Origin: a virus | Length of the DNA stretch: 64,000 bases | Reading direction: 5' to 3' (one strand) | IMG/VR virus record: IMGVR_UViG_3300035703_000016 | Span: 94,435-158,434 of that record | Shown here: positions 25,701 to 34,407 of the stretch, piece by piece | Layout: each line of letters starts with the position of its first letter | How positions within the stretch are numbered: the stretch's first letter is position 1 | Program-made: the position numbers and the translations under genes | The notes under the pieces: model-generated | What the model was told of the DNA's origin: nothing | Database searches by the model: none | Seen by the model: only the letters and a program-made list of their open reading frames with translations

Positions 25701-27961
25701 TAGAGTCAGCTCAACAGTGCGTTAGAAGAGGGTCTATGCAAATATCAAGACTTGCAATATCTCCAACATATAGCGTATCTGAGTATAATGAATGCGGAGT
25801 ATTTTCAAACAGCCCTTCATGTTATTCTTTTACTGGTTCTTGGAGTGCAACTGGAGGTGGGGAAACTGGGTCATATAAAGACTGTTATACGGGAGAGACT
25901 ATATTTCAAATATTTCCTGACGGAGGTCCAACAACTGTTAGAGTATCATGTGCACAGACTGGGAGTTTTAGAGTATTTACAAATAACGGATCAACTATAG
26001 TGTCATCTCTATCAAATGTGATTTTATGTGCGAATCCTGGAGAAATTATCCCAGATCCTGAAAATTCAAGATGTATAAAACTAGATGCAGTTTCTGTTGG
26101 AGTTGGGTATTATACATTAGGATATGATAAATGTAATGGAGAATCGGTATTACTTTCTGGAAGTTCTATTGGAGAATCATTAGTATTAAATGATTGCGTA
26201 AGACTAAATTCTATAGTATCTTCTAATGTAGTTGCAATAATAACAGGGTCATATTGCGGATACTATTCTAAAGAAAAAGAGTATACTGGGTCTTTAGACT
26301 ATGCTGAAATTCAAGATTATAACTATAATAGAACAAGTGCTGTACATTCTAAATATGCTGGAGCAAAGTACTCAAATCAAGACACTAGTCAAGATTGGAA
26401 ATTTGGAGCTTCTTACAATCCAAGAGATTACTACGTAGATTATACAGGACTATTCACTGAAATTCAATCTAGTTCATACGATCCTTCTCAAATGATAGTT
26501 AAATTGCCATATCTTGCAAATATATCAGGAGGAATTCAAGAATTAAATTTACAAAATGAAAATTTAGTATACTTTCAGAGCATTTATAAGCCTGGAACAA
26601 ACGTTACGTTAAAACAATTTAATTCGACTCAATACTCTAATCAAAAATATTTAGATAAATCATTTAAGATAGTAGAAAGCGGATTTTCTTATAGACCATA
26701 TTTTTATAGAAAAATGGGACAACAGTATGAATGTTATGATTTATCTATAGGAGGAGATTCATTCTTGAGTGGATCAAAAGCTCTAAGAGAGACAAGTATA
26801 AAAAGCGGCGTTGAGAATGATATCGTCAATTCAATTTTTTATCCGGATCCTTTTGGTCTTGCACGATCATTCTCAACTATTCCTTCAGGATCTTCATTAT
26901 CTGGAAGTTGGAATTGGTATAATACTAGTTTAGATATTGGAGCTTCGACATCTAGTAGTTTAGCTACAAATATAATAAGTGATCCTAATAATCTACTTAC
27001 CGCATATTCTAGTGGAAGTGGAGATTTATCGGGATCATTTTATACTGTTCCATTTGACGGAGTTTATAGTATTACTGCTGGGTTTCCATGGAATATGAGA
27101 ATAGTGGAAGTCCCAACACTAACTGCAAATTTTAGAGTAAAAGTAGAAATATTAAGAAATGCTACTACTTCTTCCGGATTTTTAGAAGGAGAAATATTGG
27201 CAACTAAGACAGATACTGTCTCAAGCGGAGATGCTGGGGTTGTATATGGCGGATTTACTACGGCCCAAATACTAAACACCCCATTACAATTTGGACAAAC
27301 GATCTGGACTAAAGTATCTATACAGGCTGGGTTTAATGATGTTCAAGTTTTTGGAATGGGAGCTTATTTTGAAGCAGAGAGTTCTAAGTTTAATGGCTCA
27401 TATTGTATTAATCCAAGTTCTGCTATTAATAAATTATTTGATACTTCTAGTTTTTTACCTGGAAATAATGTACTTACTATTAGTGAAAATATGAATCCAT
27501 TTTTTTTAGAAAATGTAACATTCATTCCATCATATACATCCGGATCTATTACTGAGTCTCCGTTATATGAAACTTTTGGCGAAGTAGACTATGGAACTAA
27601 AATAGAAGAAGGAGACTATTTATATCTATATTACAGCGGAATTAGCGTAGGATATTCAGTAGGTGGAATGTCAACTCCTATATTAAGTAGAATAACTTCT
27701 ATTACTACTGGAAGCGTAACTAGTAGTTTTACAGTATATCCAAATTTACCTAGTTATATAACTAATGGAAATTTAAACTCGTATGATAAATTAGTATTTA
27801 CAAAAAGAATTCCAGACGAAACTACAATTACTCTTAGAGGAAAAAAGAATGCTGGAAAAACATCTTATGGATTTGCAATACCTCAAGATATAAATCCAGA
27901 GATTCTAAAAAATGCAAATACTCTTCAATCAACTATACAATCTCAAATATTAAACTATTAA
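22730..27961 (+). CDS. Giant tail/baseplate protein with Cys modules
   Basis: A 1743-aa protein, the longest here. The first ~740 residues are a unique large region likely tied to the baseplate (position and size recall T4 gp7, but I see no sure homology). Between roughly 885 and 1190 lie about four modules of the type YxDC..G....C...GS: IDCNNLYY...YICVKPGT, WTNCNGSTG...QQCVRRGSM, YKDCYTGET...VSCAQTGSF, YDKCNGESV...NDCVRLNSI. Such modules are familiar from tail proteins of Bacteroidota phages. Ser/Gly/Thr-rich beta domains follow. Probably fibre-bearing or receptor-contacting. Confidence 0.8.
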   Translation: MTEIVNISYVGSGIETQTYTEKDNSLITNSFIYTQFGDPKDSIEYFIYDGTGNLIDKVYNSTSYKPNSSVNSSTDLYGSIILDPKSDLLSRGFNRGTLDIQYNFLRNLFNSSYGKFYWIKEISPSRTEIRLASQNISNIDILSGFNQYQSYIASLNYYNDFYLNFGDNKHIIAVNVAYTEDESGAYLLIKLYEPLPSDFDVKDQLWISEKIAESSRYTVDIQIEASNIVEQNVLRGPNYNINLNQQISQTTPYYSYSGLTSTSVSSSFQKMMSYYQDRAMEINVDYSDFSNFIHFSSVNSRIQNFYSKVSNIENYNNIIISQSSILDTSGVVSSSIVGLRNDINSIITNFDPYEYYLYFGSGSYTWPKSNAVQPYSLYSVTSSVAINWMNSSLQSASLFDNTNKDLLTNIIPQYILDDESNAPYVSFVNMIGQHFDNIWIYYKDVTNRFQATNNPSTGISLDLVADALIGLGSTLYTNSNLSDNLYYSLFGINEDGSLLPPTGSEKNITYITSSLETLSPKTIQSEIYKRIYHNIPYLYKTKGTRNCIDAIVNIFGIPKSILTIDEFGGYERDLYTGLDSAYNTKITGSTAVDEVSGSTLNPNVTIQYYNNTDRINSNNLEFGFSPANSINNFISSSRGFINIDQLIGDPSYQYSSSYLGLQEYQNSFFTGSQVHDIYEYIRLLKYFDNSLFKMIKDYVPARSNLSNGLIVKSHVLERNRYERHEPIVENDFNYSQSLETSVISATDAPVLLFPTSYTTETQYTVVSPYIATGSNNTYGPVRINNNYSWEKYTGEFGGSKIDAAYGEFSQLERSSITSPWTSSVASTQSIFTFYNNGAFINNVINSQESSKFINAEYSYGIDSPINFASIVSQSSCENCHRIDCLTYQLYNGDTSPSLYSYIDCNNLYYDSSSINPTSSVYICVKPGTLLTSSFITSSILGNCGALRVDTPYGSCYKTTITNFNTSDSLDINWTNCNGSTGSATIPAGAGVESAQQCVRRGSMQISRLAISPTYSVSEYNECGVFSNSPSCYSFTGSWSATGGGETGSYKDCYTGETIFQIFPDGGPTTVRVSCAQTGSFRVFTNNGSTIVSSLSNVILCANPGEIIPDPENSRCIKLDAVSVGVGYYTLGYDKCNGESVLLSGSSIGESLVLNDCVRLNSIVSSNVVAIITGSYCGYYSKEKEYTGSLDYAEIQDYNYNRTSAVHSKYAGAKYSNQDTSQDWKFGASYNPRDYYVDYTGLFTEIQSSSYDPSQMIVKLPYLANISGGIQELNLQNENLVYFQSIYKPGTNVTLKQFNSTQYSNQKYLDKSFKIVESGFSYRPYFYRKMGQQYECYDLSIGGDSFLSGSKALRETSIKSGVENDIVNSIFYPDPFGLARSFSTIPSGSSLSGSWNWYNTSLDIGASTSSSLATNIISDPNNLLTAYSSGSGDLSGSFYTVPFDGVYSITAGFPWNMRIVEVPTLTANFRVKVEILRNATTSSGFLEGEILATKTDTVSSGDAGVVYGGFTTAQILNTPLQFGQTIWTKVSIQAGFNDVQVFGMGAYFEAESSKFNGSYCINPSSAINKLFDTSSFLPGNNVLTISENMNPFFLENVTFIPSYTSGSITESPLYETFGEVDYGTKIEEGDYLYLYYSGISVGYSVGGMSTPILSRITSITTGSVTSSFTVYPNLPSYITNGNLNSYDKLVFTKRIPDETTITLRGKKNAGKTSYGFAIPQDINPEILKNANTLQSTIQSQILNY

Positions 27962-27967
27962 TTTAGA

Positions 27968-27975
27968 TATTTATA
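27968..27975 (+). promoter_or_regulatory. TATTTATA box
   Basis: AGATATTTATAAAC, 23 nt before the ATG at 27999, in the only sizeable gap (37 nt) of the tail run. Candidate late promoter for the tail-tip genes. Confidence 0.45.
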
Positions 27976-27998
27976 AACATAAACAAGATAATTAAAAA

Positions 27999-28658
27999 AT
28001 GGCTTATTTAAATGGCACATCGGTGGTAATTGACGCCATCTTAACAAAAAAAGGAAGAGAATTACTCGCTAGAAATGATGGTTCTTTTAGAATAACGCAG
28101 TTTAGTTTAGCTGATGATGAGATAGACTATAGTCTTTATAATCCCTATCATCCATCAGGAAGTGCATTTTATGGAGAAGCAATTCAGTCAATGCCAATTA
28201 TACAAGCATATCCTGAAGATCAAGAAATAATGAAATATAAATTGATTACTTTACCGAGAGGAACCGGAGCAATTCCAGTAATAAGTTCAATTCCAACAAG
28301 TATTTCTCTTGTAATAGGCTCTCCATTATCAATTTCTCCTTCTACAGCAAATTACAATGGATCTAGTACATTTTTTGAAACTTCCGGATATCAATTTACT
28401 ATAGGGGACGTAAGAACAATGTCAAATTTTACAGCAATAGGTATAAATACTCAAGACGCAGTTGCTCTAAATACAAGTACTACAATAGGTACAAATGTAT
28501 CTAAAACTGTAATAGGAACTACTCTTAATTTATCCGCAACAACTATTAGATCTCTATTTGGATCTAGTACATCTTCTACTCTATCCACAGTCTTAACTAT
28601 TGTAGGAAGAGACTCAGGAGCAAGAATTACAATACCAGTTACAATTACTCAAAGCTAA
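27999..28658 (+). CDS. Tail structural protein
   Basis: A 219-aa protein. The N-terminal ~85 residues (VVIDAILTKKGRELLARNDGSFRITQFSLADDEIDYSLYNP) form a block I associate with tail proteins of T4-like phages that have small genomes' worth of adhesins nearby; no firm function. The C-terminal ~120 residues are Ser/Thr-rich and Ig-like (SIPTSISLVIGSPLSISPS). Likely a tail-tip or fibre-base protein. Confidence 0.75.
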   Translation: MAYLNGTSVVIDAILTKKGRELLARNDGSFRITQFSLADDEIDYSLYNPYHPSGSAFYGEAIQSMPIIQAYPEDQEIMKYKLITLPRGTGAIPVISSIPTSISLVIGSPLSISPSTANYNGSSTFFETSGYQFTIGDVRTMSNFTAIGINTQDAVALNTSTTIGTNVSKTVIGTTLNLSATTIRSLFGSSTSSTLSTVLTIVGRDSGARITIPVTITQS

Positions 28659-28672
28659 TAAAAAATATATAA

Positions 28673-29731
28673 ATGTCATTTACAACACTAGACGCTTCAG
28701 ATTTCGTAATAAGTTCAGATTCAGTCGTAGCTCCAGCTTGGAGTACTGGAAATCCTACTTTAACAGGAGCTAACATGATAACAGCCTCTACTATATCCCC
28801 GGCGCCTGAATTTTATATAAATGTTTATGATACAGCTCTAACTGGATCAACAGCCGAAATACAATTTTCTATCGCATATGGTAATGCTTTAGGATCTGGT
28901 TCATCTTTATATAATGATTTAGTTCCAGGACTTAGTCCTTCAAGAACTACATACGGACAGTATAGAAATCTTGTATACGCAGATGAAACAAAGCTATTTA
29001 ATTTTGGAACAGGAAATACTTCTTCTCCAGATATTATAGCTATTAATATAGATAGAAATAGATACAAAGAGAGCTTATTTCCGGGGACATTAAAATTAGT
29101 TTTATCTTCTGGAAGTAATGCAATAACTATTACAGATGACAGTGTCTACACAACTAATAATAATCTTACTGTTAATTTTGGAGATTGCGGAAGAATATTT
29201 AATTTAATATCTGGATCTTACGGATTACCAACATCTACAACAATAGGATCTTCAGCCGCTGGATATACTCCATCAGGATCTTATGGATTTTTCTTACCTG
29301 ATATAGGCACTATAATATTAAATCCAAGAGCGTTAGCTCTACCTGCTGCTTCAGGAGGAATAGGGATGGTAATAGATACATCTTCATACGCTCAAGGCAC
29401 TTTAGCTTCATCAACAAATAATAATGAAATATTTAAAGTTGTAAAAAATGGACAATGCTTTCAATTAAATTCTCAAGAGACTGTATCTGCTAATTATGTA
29501 TTTGTAAGAGTAAAAAATGGAGACTATAATTACAGTAATAACCCTTCATTTTTATCTGGATCTAGCGGACAATTAATATATCCTAGTCTTGTAAATAATC
29601 CACAAACATTTCCAACAACAGTGGGACTTTATAATAATAATGGCGATTTACTAGCTGTTGCTAAGATGAGTAGACCTATGTTAAAAGACTTCACTAGAGA
29701 ATCTTTGCTAAGAATAAAAATTGATTGGTAA
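28673..29731 (+). CDS. Tail-tip/receptor-binding structural protein A
   Basis: A 352-aa, beta-rich protein. IINIDRNRYKESLFPGTLKL followed by ITITDDS recalls a phage tail block of the form IPRxxYGExIxPGSFxL...DDG. The C-terminus has DYNYSNNPSFLSGSSG then GLYNNNGDLLAVAKMSRP, a module shared with the 31346..31654 protein. Its place after the baseplate genes supports a surface role. Confidence 0.75.
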   Translation: MSFTTLDASDFVISSDSVVAPAWSTGNPTLTGANMITASTISPAPEFYINVYDTALTGSTAEIQFSIAYGNALGSGSSLYNDLVPGLSPSRTTYGQYRNLVYADETKLFNFGTGNTSSPDIIAINIDRNRYKESLFPGTLKLVLSSGSNAITITDDSVYTTNNNLTVNFGDCGRIFNLISGSYGLPTSTTIGSSAAGYTPSGSYGFFLPDIGTIILNPRALALPAASGGIGMVIDTSSYAQGTLASSTNNNEIFKVVKNGQCFQLNSQETVSANYVFVRVKNGDYNYSNNPSFLSGSSGQLIYPSLVNNPQTFPTTVGLYNNNGDLLAVAKMSRPMLKDFTRESLLRIKIDW

Positions 29732-29746
29732 AAATAAAATATTTAC

Positions 29747-31342
29747 ATGGGTCGTTGCCTAAATACTCTTAAAGGATCAGACGTTACTATTACACCTATA
29801 AAACTGAAGTATTCTAATCAAATAGAAAGTTCGTCTTTAAGTTCAAATAATATAACATTAACAGTGGCAAGTAATCAAAATTTTGATTACAATAATCCAA
29901 GTTATGACGATAATTTTCTTTTATATAGATCTATTCAAGGACTATATTATATGAATTTTATTTCAGGATCTTTAATAGGCTCTGCAAGTGCGTATCAGTG
30001 GAATCCTCAATCAACAGCGGCAAGTGGTACATTTGACGACGATTATAGATATTTTCCTACAGAATCAGGTTCAAAAATTTTAGTTATTTCTATTCCAAGA
30101 GCTAAATATGGAGAAAATATCGCAAGATCATCATTTAGTATATCTTCTTCTGGGTATAACATAGTCGATGACGGAAATGGAAACTTAGTTGATTTAAATT
30201 CTGGAAGTATTCATGTAGGAAATTTACTTTATAATCAAGGAATAGGAATAATAACAAATTCAGAGTACATCTACTCTTTAGTTCCTATTCCAGTATGCGA
30301 TGTTCCTATTATCATTGATCCAATACCCGTAGGATCAAATATTGCTACTCCTAGATGGGAAGTACCAAATCCGCCAACTATTTATCAATATGCATTATAT
30401 ACTTCTAGTATTAGTCCAATAGGATCAGGAACGGAAATTACTTCTATTTTAAACACTGGGTCTATAAATTTTACTGGACTATCTTCTAGTACAGAATACT
30501 ATTTTTATCTAAGAACTAAATGTAGTTCTACTAGTTTTAGTAATTGGGTATCAAAGTCATTTACTACTAGAGTTGGACTAGTTCCTCTTAGAGATGGACT
30601 GATCATGGAATTAGAATCATTTACTGGATCTATTTCATCAAGTGGATATATTACTCAATGGGACGATATGTCTGGATTTGGAAATAATGTATATAGAGAT
30701 TCATCTCAATACCAGCCGGTATATGTATCTTCTTATTTTAACAATCAACCTGGAATATTTTTTAGTGCATCTGGAGCGCCAAATCTGACAGGGTCTGTTC
30801 TTAGGACTAGTGGAAATCTTATAGGATTAAGCGGAAGTACAGGAGTAACAGCTTTTATAGTTTCTAGACCGTCTAGTAGTCTCACAAGCGGACCAGTAAT
30901 TGAATACGCTAAATTAGGAACATCAACAGATTCTTATTTAAATAGCACAGGTAGTTTTCAATATTATCAAGTATTTACTGGAGGAGGTATTGTAACAGCT
31001 GGAGCAGAAACACGAGGGAACGTTGGTATATCTGGAGTTGAAGATTCTACAGTTAGAACTCAATCTCAATTTTATATAGAATCAGTTATCATAGACTACA
31101 CACTATCTAGTAAAGAGGTAACAGTTTATACAAATAATTCTACTGGAAGTTTAACTTGGTCTGAAGCAAATAATTCTGGATCATTTGAATCTTATCCTCT
31201 TGCTATAAGTTCTGGAGTTAATAATGGAAGATGGCAAGGTTGGCAAGGTTATATAGGAGCTGTTTTATTGTATAATAGAGCATTAAATGAATCAGAAAGA
31301 ACACAAGTTTATAACTATTTATCATCATCATATTTACAATAA
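29747..31342 (+). CDS. Receptor-binding tail protein with Fn3 and LamG-like domains
   Basis: A 531-aa protein. Residues 1-190 form a tail block similar to protein A (SIPRAKYGENIARSSFSI...DDGNGNL). About 200-275 is a fibronectin type III domain (LSSSTEYYFYLRTKCSSTSFSNW). About 285-531 is a concanavalin/LamG-like sandwich (LIMELESFTGS..ITQWDDMSGFGNN, ending WQGYIGAVLLYNRALNESE). Such C-terminal sandwiches bind surface glycans, so this is the best adhesin candidate in the window. Confidence 0.8.
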   Translation: MGRCLNTLKGSDVTITPIKLKYSNQIESSSLSSNNITLTVASNQNFDYNNPSYDDNFLLYRSIQGLYYMNFISGSLIGSASAYQWNPQSTAASGTFDDDYRYFPTESGSKILVISIPRAKYGENIARSSFSISSSGYNIVDDGNGNLVDLNSGSIHVGNLLYNQGIGIITNSEYIYSLVPIPVCDVPIIIDPIPVGSNIATPRWEVPNPPTIYQYALYTSSISPIGSGTEITSILNTGSINFTGLSSSTEYYFYLRTKCSSTSFSNWVSKSFTTRVGLVPLRDGLIMELESFTGSISSSGYITQWDDMSGFGNNVYRDSSQYQPVYVSSYFNNQPGIFFSASGAPNLTGSVLRTSGNLIGLSGSTGVTAFIVSRPSSSLTSGPVIEYAKLGTSTDSYLNSTGSFQYYQVFTGGGIVTAGAETRGNVGISGVEDSTVRTQSQFYIESVIIDYTLSSKEVTVYTNNSTGSLTWSEANNSGSFESYPLAISSGVNNGRWQGWQGYIGAVLLYNRALNESERTQVYNYLSSSYLQ

Positions 31343-31345
31343 ACT

Positions 31346-31654
31346 ATGCCTTCATATTCGCCATTTTCAATGTCATTCCAATCTGAAACAACGATTTATC
31401 AGAACGAGATAAGATGTCATGTAAATGAAAATGATTTTAATTATACAATAAACCCGTCAGCTATAAAATCAGGTTCTGGAATATTACCTGGAACTTTAAA
31501 TGATAATGTATCAGGATCAGATTTTACTCCTTTTGCTACTTCAATAGGATTATATAATTCTCAAGGGGATCTTTTAGTAGTAGGAAAATTTGGAACTCCA
31601 TATCCTATACCATCACACATAGACATAACCTTTGTTGTAAAATACGACACATAA
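31346..31654 (+). CDS. Small tail protein sharing module with protein A
   Basis: A 102-aa protein almost wholly made of the module seen at the C-terminus of the 28673..29731 protein: CHVNENDFNYTINPS...SG, then SIGLYNSQGDLLVVGKFG. It probably sits at the same kind of interface, for instance a tail-tip cap. Adjacent to the adhesin gene with 3 nt between. Confidence 0.75.
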   Translation: MPSYSPFSMSFQSETTIYQNEIRCHVNENDFNYTINPSAIKSGSGILPGTLNDNVSGSDFTPFATSIGLYNSQGDLLVVGKFGTPYPIPSHIDITFVVKYDT

Positions 31655-31660
31655 TATAAA

Positions 31661-32107
31661 ATGAATTGGACTTTAAATGGACAAGAAATAACAGAAATAT
31701 CTCAATTTGGAGATAAAGCTGTAGGATTTATATATAAAATAACGAATACTAAAACTGGTAAATTTTATATAGGGAAAAAAATACTAGAAAGTAGAACTAA
31801 AAAAACTCTTACAAAAAAAGAACAATCAGAATGGAGTAAACCTGGAAGAATTCCTAAGAAAAAAGTCATAATAAAAGAAAGTACTTGGTCTACATATTGG
31901 GGAAGTTGTAAACCTCTTTTAGAAGAATTAAAAATTAATAAATCTGACTTTAAAAGAGAAATTATAAAAATATGTTTTACAAAACGAGAACTTTCATATT
32001 ATGAAGTTTATTATCAATTTGAATATAAAGTACTTCATGTAGATAGCTTCAATGAAAATGTTTTGGGCAAATTTTATAGAAGAGACGCTCAAGGCGCGAA
32101 TTCTTAG
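31661..32107 (+). CDS. GIY-YIG-like endonuclease domain protein
   Basis: A 148-aa protein. GFIYKITNTKTGKFYIGKK (residues 22-40) is a GIY-YIG motif (YKI...YIG) with a following long helix and a basic loop (KKTLTKKEQ). The catalytic Glu could be in KRELSYYEVYYQFE. It may be a homing-type nuclease, or a structural-cluster relative found at this place in many T4-like phages. Last gene before the terminator at 32165. Confidence 0.75.
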   Translation: MNWTLNGQEITEISQFGDKAVGFIYKITNTKTGKFYIGKKILESRTKKTLTKKEQSEWSKPGRIPKKKVIIKESTWSTYWGSCKPLLEELKINKSDFKREIIKICFTKRELSYYEVYYQFEYKVLHVDSFNENVLGKFYRRDAQGANS

Positions 32108-32164
32108 CTATTAGATCGCTCAGAATCGTTTAATATATAAATATCGATAAGAAATGTAGAAACA

Positions 32165-32195
32165 TAAAAAAGAGCCCAAAAAGAGCTCTAATTTA
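32165..32195. terminator. Terminator between convergent gene blocks
   Basis: Stem AGAGC (32171-32175) with GCTCT (32185-32189), flanked by A/T runs on both sides, in the 110-nt gap where plus- and minus-strand blocks converge. It could serve both directions. Confidence 0.6.
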
Positions 32196-32217
32196 ATATT
32201 ATGAAATTATTTATTTA

Positions 32218-32853
32218 TTAAAAATCTTCATCATCATCAGTTCCGTAAAGAAGATCGCGAATATCTTTTTCAGGATTTAGACCTTTTACAGCTTTTGCTC
32301 CCTTTTTAGCCTGTTTCATAGCCATTGCTGCTATTTTTTCATCTTCATCTGGTTCTGGTTCATCAACTGGAGTACTCATTACAACTCCTGAAATTTTTGT
32401 TTTTATTTCGTCTGGTACCATTGCCCAGCCCATATAAGCGTAATCAGCTAATCCCTCTTCTGTATCATCTACTGAGTCTAGTATAGATTCTTTGTCTTCT
32501 ATTGGAATAAGATCCCATTTTTGATGAATAGGCATTGAAGGTACTTTAGCCGATGGTCTTGCTTCACCTAATTCATTTTCTTCTGGATATGAATTATAAT
32601 AGTTATCCAAATCCTCTTTATCATTCATACCAGCTGCAAAATCATCATCTGTAAATTCATCATCTGTAAATTCTTCGCTTAAATGTCCCACTGGCTGAAG
32701 ATCTATCAAACCCATAAGACCTTCATTCAAACCAGTCTTTGACTTAGGTTTTGAAGACTTTAATATTGTTTTTTCTACGCCATTCGGACCTGCGTAAGGA
32801 CCTTGTTTTTGCTCACGCATCCATCCTTGTAAATCAAAATTATCTGCTGCCAT
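32218..32853 (-). CDS. Acidic unknown protein
   Basis: About 211 aa from the ATG at 32853 (MAADNFDLQGWMREQKQGPY). An upstream in-frame ATG at 32883 lies inside a TATTTATA box and is unlikely to be the start. Very acidic, with repeated short acid clusters (EEFTDDEFTDDDF; PDEDEKI; TDDDEDF). The N-terminal WMREQKQGPYAGPNG stretch recurs in phage assembly or scaffold-type proteins. Function unknown. Confidence 0.75.
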   Translation of the reverse strand: MAADNFDLQGWMREQKQGPYAGPNGVEKTILKSSKPKSKTGLNEGLMGLIDLQPVGHLSEEFTDDEFTDDDFAAGMNDKEDLDNYYNSYPEENELGEARPSAKVPSMPIHQKWDLIPIEDKESILDSVDDTEEGLADYAYMGWAMVPDEIKTKISGVVMSTPVDEPEPDEDEKIAAMAMKQAKKGAKAVKGLNPEKDIRDLLYGTDDDEDF

Positions 32854-32870
32854 TTTTGCTATCGTTTTGT

Positions 32871-32878
32871 TATAAATA
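32871..32878 (-). promoter_or_regulatory. TATTTATA box
   Basis: Minus-strand GTATATTTATAAC, 17 nt before the ATG at 32853. It places the true start at 32853, not 32883. Confidence 0.45.
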
Positions 32879-32888
32879 TACAAAATAA

Positions 32889-33134
32889 TTATTGAATTTG
32901 TAAAAGTTGTTCGTGATTTACCATTTCAAATTCAATTTCTTCTATTTTTTTACAAAAGAAAATTCTAGAATCATTTTTTAGAATAATATCATGATCTATT
33001 GATTCTCTATGTGAAGTGAATAAAGACTCATCATGATTATCAGATTCATCTAGAAAATAAGTAGAAGGAAAGCTATCTACTACTTCGTATAAATCTTCAT
33101 TTTGACGTAACAATTGTTTGTGATAAGAAAGCAT
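32889..33134 (-). CDS. Unknown small protein
   Basis: An 81-aa acidic protein (FPSTYFLDESDNHDESLFTSHRES) with no motif I recognise. It follows the kinase gene on the same strand with a 12-nt gap. Confidence 0.65.
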   Translation of the reverse strand: MLSYHKQLLRQNEDLYEVVDSFPSTYFLDESDNHDESLFTSHRESIDHDIILKNDSRIFFCKKIEEIEFEMVNHEQLLQIQ

Positions 33135-33146
33135 AAACTATATTAT

Positions 33147-33671
33147 TTAAGAAAAATTTGGATTATTAATTATAACATCATAATTTAAAAAACCATTAAA
33201 ATCCAGTTCGTCAGCTAAAATCCGTCTTTCCACTGAATCAGCATCTGATCTAAGAGACAATCTATTTCTTCTTATATCTTCTGGAATATCAAAATATACA
33301 ACGAAAGAATCTCTTCTATCAGCATATTTCATTTTAGATAATCCAGAAGGAGTCATAATAAAGACAACATTCTCTCTTTCCATTTGATATTTAGAAGTTC
33401 CATAATACCAAGAATTAAAAACAGTCCATTCGTAAAAGAAATCTTGAGAAATTAAATTTTCAAAATCAGATTGAGATAGAAAATTATAATCCATACCATC
33501 AATTTCTCCAATTCTAATCGGTCTAGTCGTATAAGCTACTTGATATGGATATTCAAATTTCTCTAAAAGCTTTCTTGCATGATCTTTTCCAGAAGCTGCT
33601 TTTCCAACTAAAACTATTCTTTTTTTTCTGCTAGACATCTTAATAATGTCAGAAATAGAATGTATAATCAT
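33147..33671 (-). CDS. Guanylate kinase-like P-loop protein
   Basis: A 174-aa protein. Walker A VLVGKAASGKDHARK (residues 20-34), then YTTRPIRIGEIDGMDYNFLSQSDFE, the GMP-binding pattern of guanylate kinases, then VFIMTPSGLSKM and a RNRLSLRSD lid. It probably phosphorylates dGMP/GMP for DNA synthesis, alongside thymidylate synthase nearby. The loop GKAASGKD differs from the usual GPSGxGK, so substrate choice is not certain. Confidence 0.85.
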   Translation of the reverse strand: MIIHSISDIIKMSSRKKRIVLVGKAASGKDHARKLLEKFEYPYQVAYTTRPIRIGEIDGMDYNFLSQSDFENLISQDFFYEWTVFNSWYYGTSKYQMERENVVFIMTPSGLSKMKYADRRDSFVVYFDIPEDIRRNRLSLRSDADSVERRILADELDFNGFLNYDVIINNPNFS

Positions 33672-33672
33672 A

Positions 33673-33837
33673 TTATTCTGATGATAATGAAGTTATAAAT
33701 TTTGTTTTATCTAACTCTTTATCAATAAGAGCTATGCATGCATTTCTGACATCATCAGAAGAAAATGAAAATTTTTCAAAACATAGAACGTTAAATGTCC
33801 TGTCTACTAAAATAGCTGCTGCTTGTTCTTGTGTCAT
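33673..33837 (-). CDS. Small unknown protein
   Basis: A 54-aa ORF (starts MTQEQAAAILVDRTFNV, ends KFITSLSSE) with good codon use, ending 1 nt before the guanylate kinase start. It fills an otherwise empty gap. No domain recognised. Confidence 0.6.
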   Translation of the reverse strand: MTQEQAAAILVDRTFNVLCFEKFSFSSDDVRNACIALIDKELDKTKFITSLSSE

Positions 33838-33888
33838 ATAAATTATTTATGTAAAAATACAGAAAAAATAAAGAAATAGGAAATAAAT

Positions 33889-34386
33889 CTACAAAGTTGA
33901 ACAATAATATAAACTGTCTTGAACTCGAATAAAATCTTTATTGCTTTTTATAATACCTAATAGTCTTTTTTTATAAGAATTACATTCAGAGTATTGTTTT
34001 CCTAAAAAAGATAGATATTGTTGTCTACTCATATTTTTATTTCTTAAAATATAATTTTGATATAGTAAATAATCATTTATGCAATCTTTCCATTGAAAAT
34101 ATTTAGCATAACCTTTTACGTTTGCAATAGCGGTTGTCGCTCTTTTTTTAGGAAACTTCATTCCTAAAAAATTATTATTAGTTTTTGTTAATTTGCTTTT
34201 TAGATTAGAAGATTCTAATAATACTTGAGCAAAAACCACATCAGGATGTAATATTCCACTTTTTTTAATTTCAAAATAGACGTTTTCTTTTGTGCATTGT
34301 TTATTTTTTAAAGATTCTATATCTGTATAACATAGAAAACTACTACTAATTGACAAAAATATAAATAAAATAAGAAATTTCTTCAT
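33889..34386 (-). CDS. Exported glucosaminidase (Bax-like)
   Basis: A 165-aa protein. The N-terminus MKKFLILFIFLSISSSFLC is a signal peptide. The rest matches the mannosyl-glycoprotein endo-glucosaminidase/Bax family: HPDVVFAQVLLESSNLKSKLT (residues 49-69, catalytic Glu in LLES), NNFLGMKFPK and YAKYFQWKDCINDYL. It would act on peptidoglycan from the periplasmic side, unlike the signal-less GH19 endolysin. It might also aid lysis or be an exclusion factor. Confidence 0.85.
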   Translation of the reverse strand: MKKFLILFIFLSISSSFLCYTDIESLKNKQCTKENVYFEIKKSGILHPDVVFAQVLLESSNLKSKLTKTNNNFLGMKFPKKRATTAIANVKGYAKYFQWKDCINDYLLYQNYILRNKNMSRQQYLSFLGKQYSECNSYKKRLLGIIKSNKDFIRVQDSLYYCSTL

Positions 34387-34407
34387 TTTTTATTTTTTAA
34401 AGTTAAT

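Noticed and set aside
31661-32107. Insertion sequence or intron around the GIY-YIG gene
   Set aside because: No flanking repeats and the neighbouring genes are intact.
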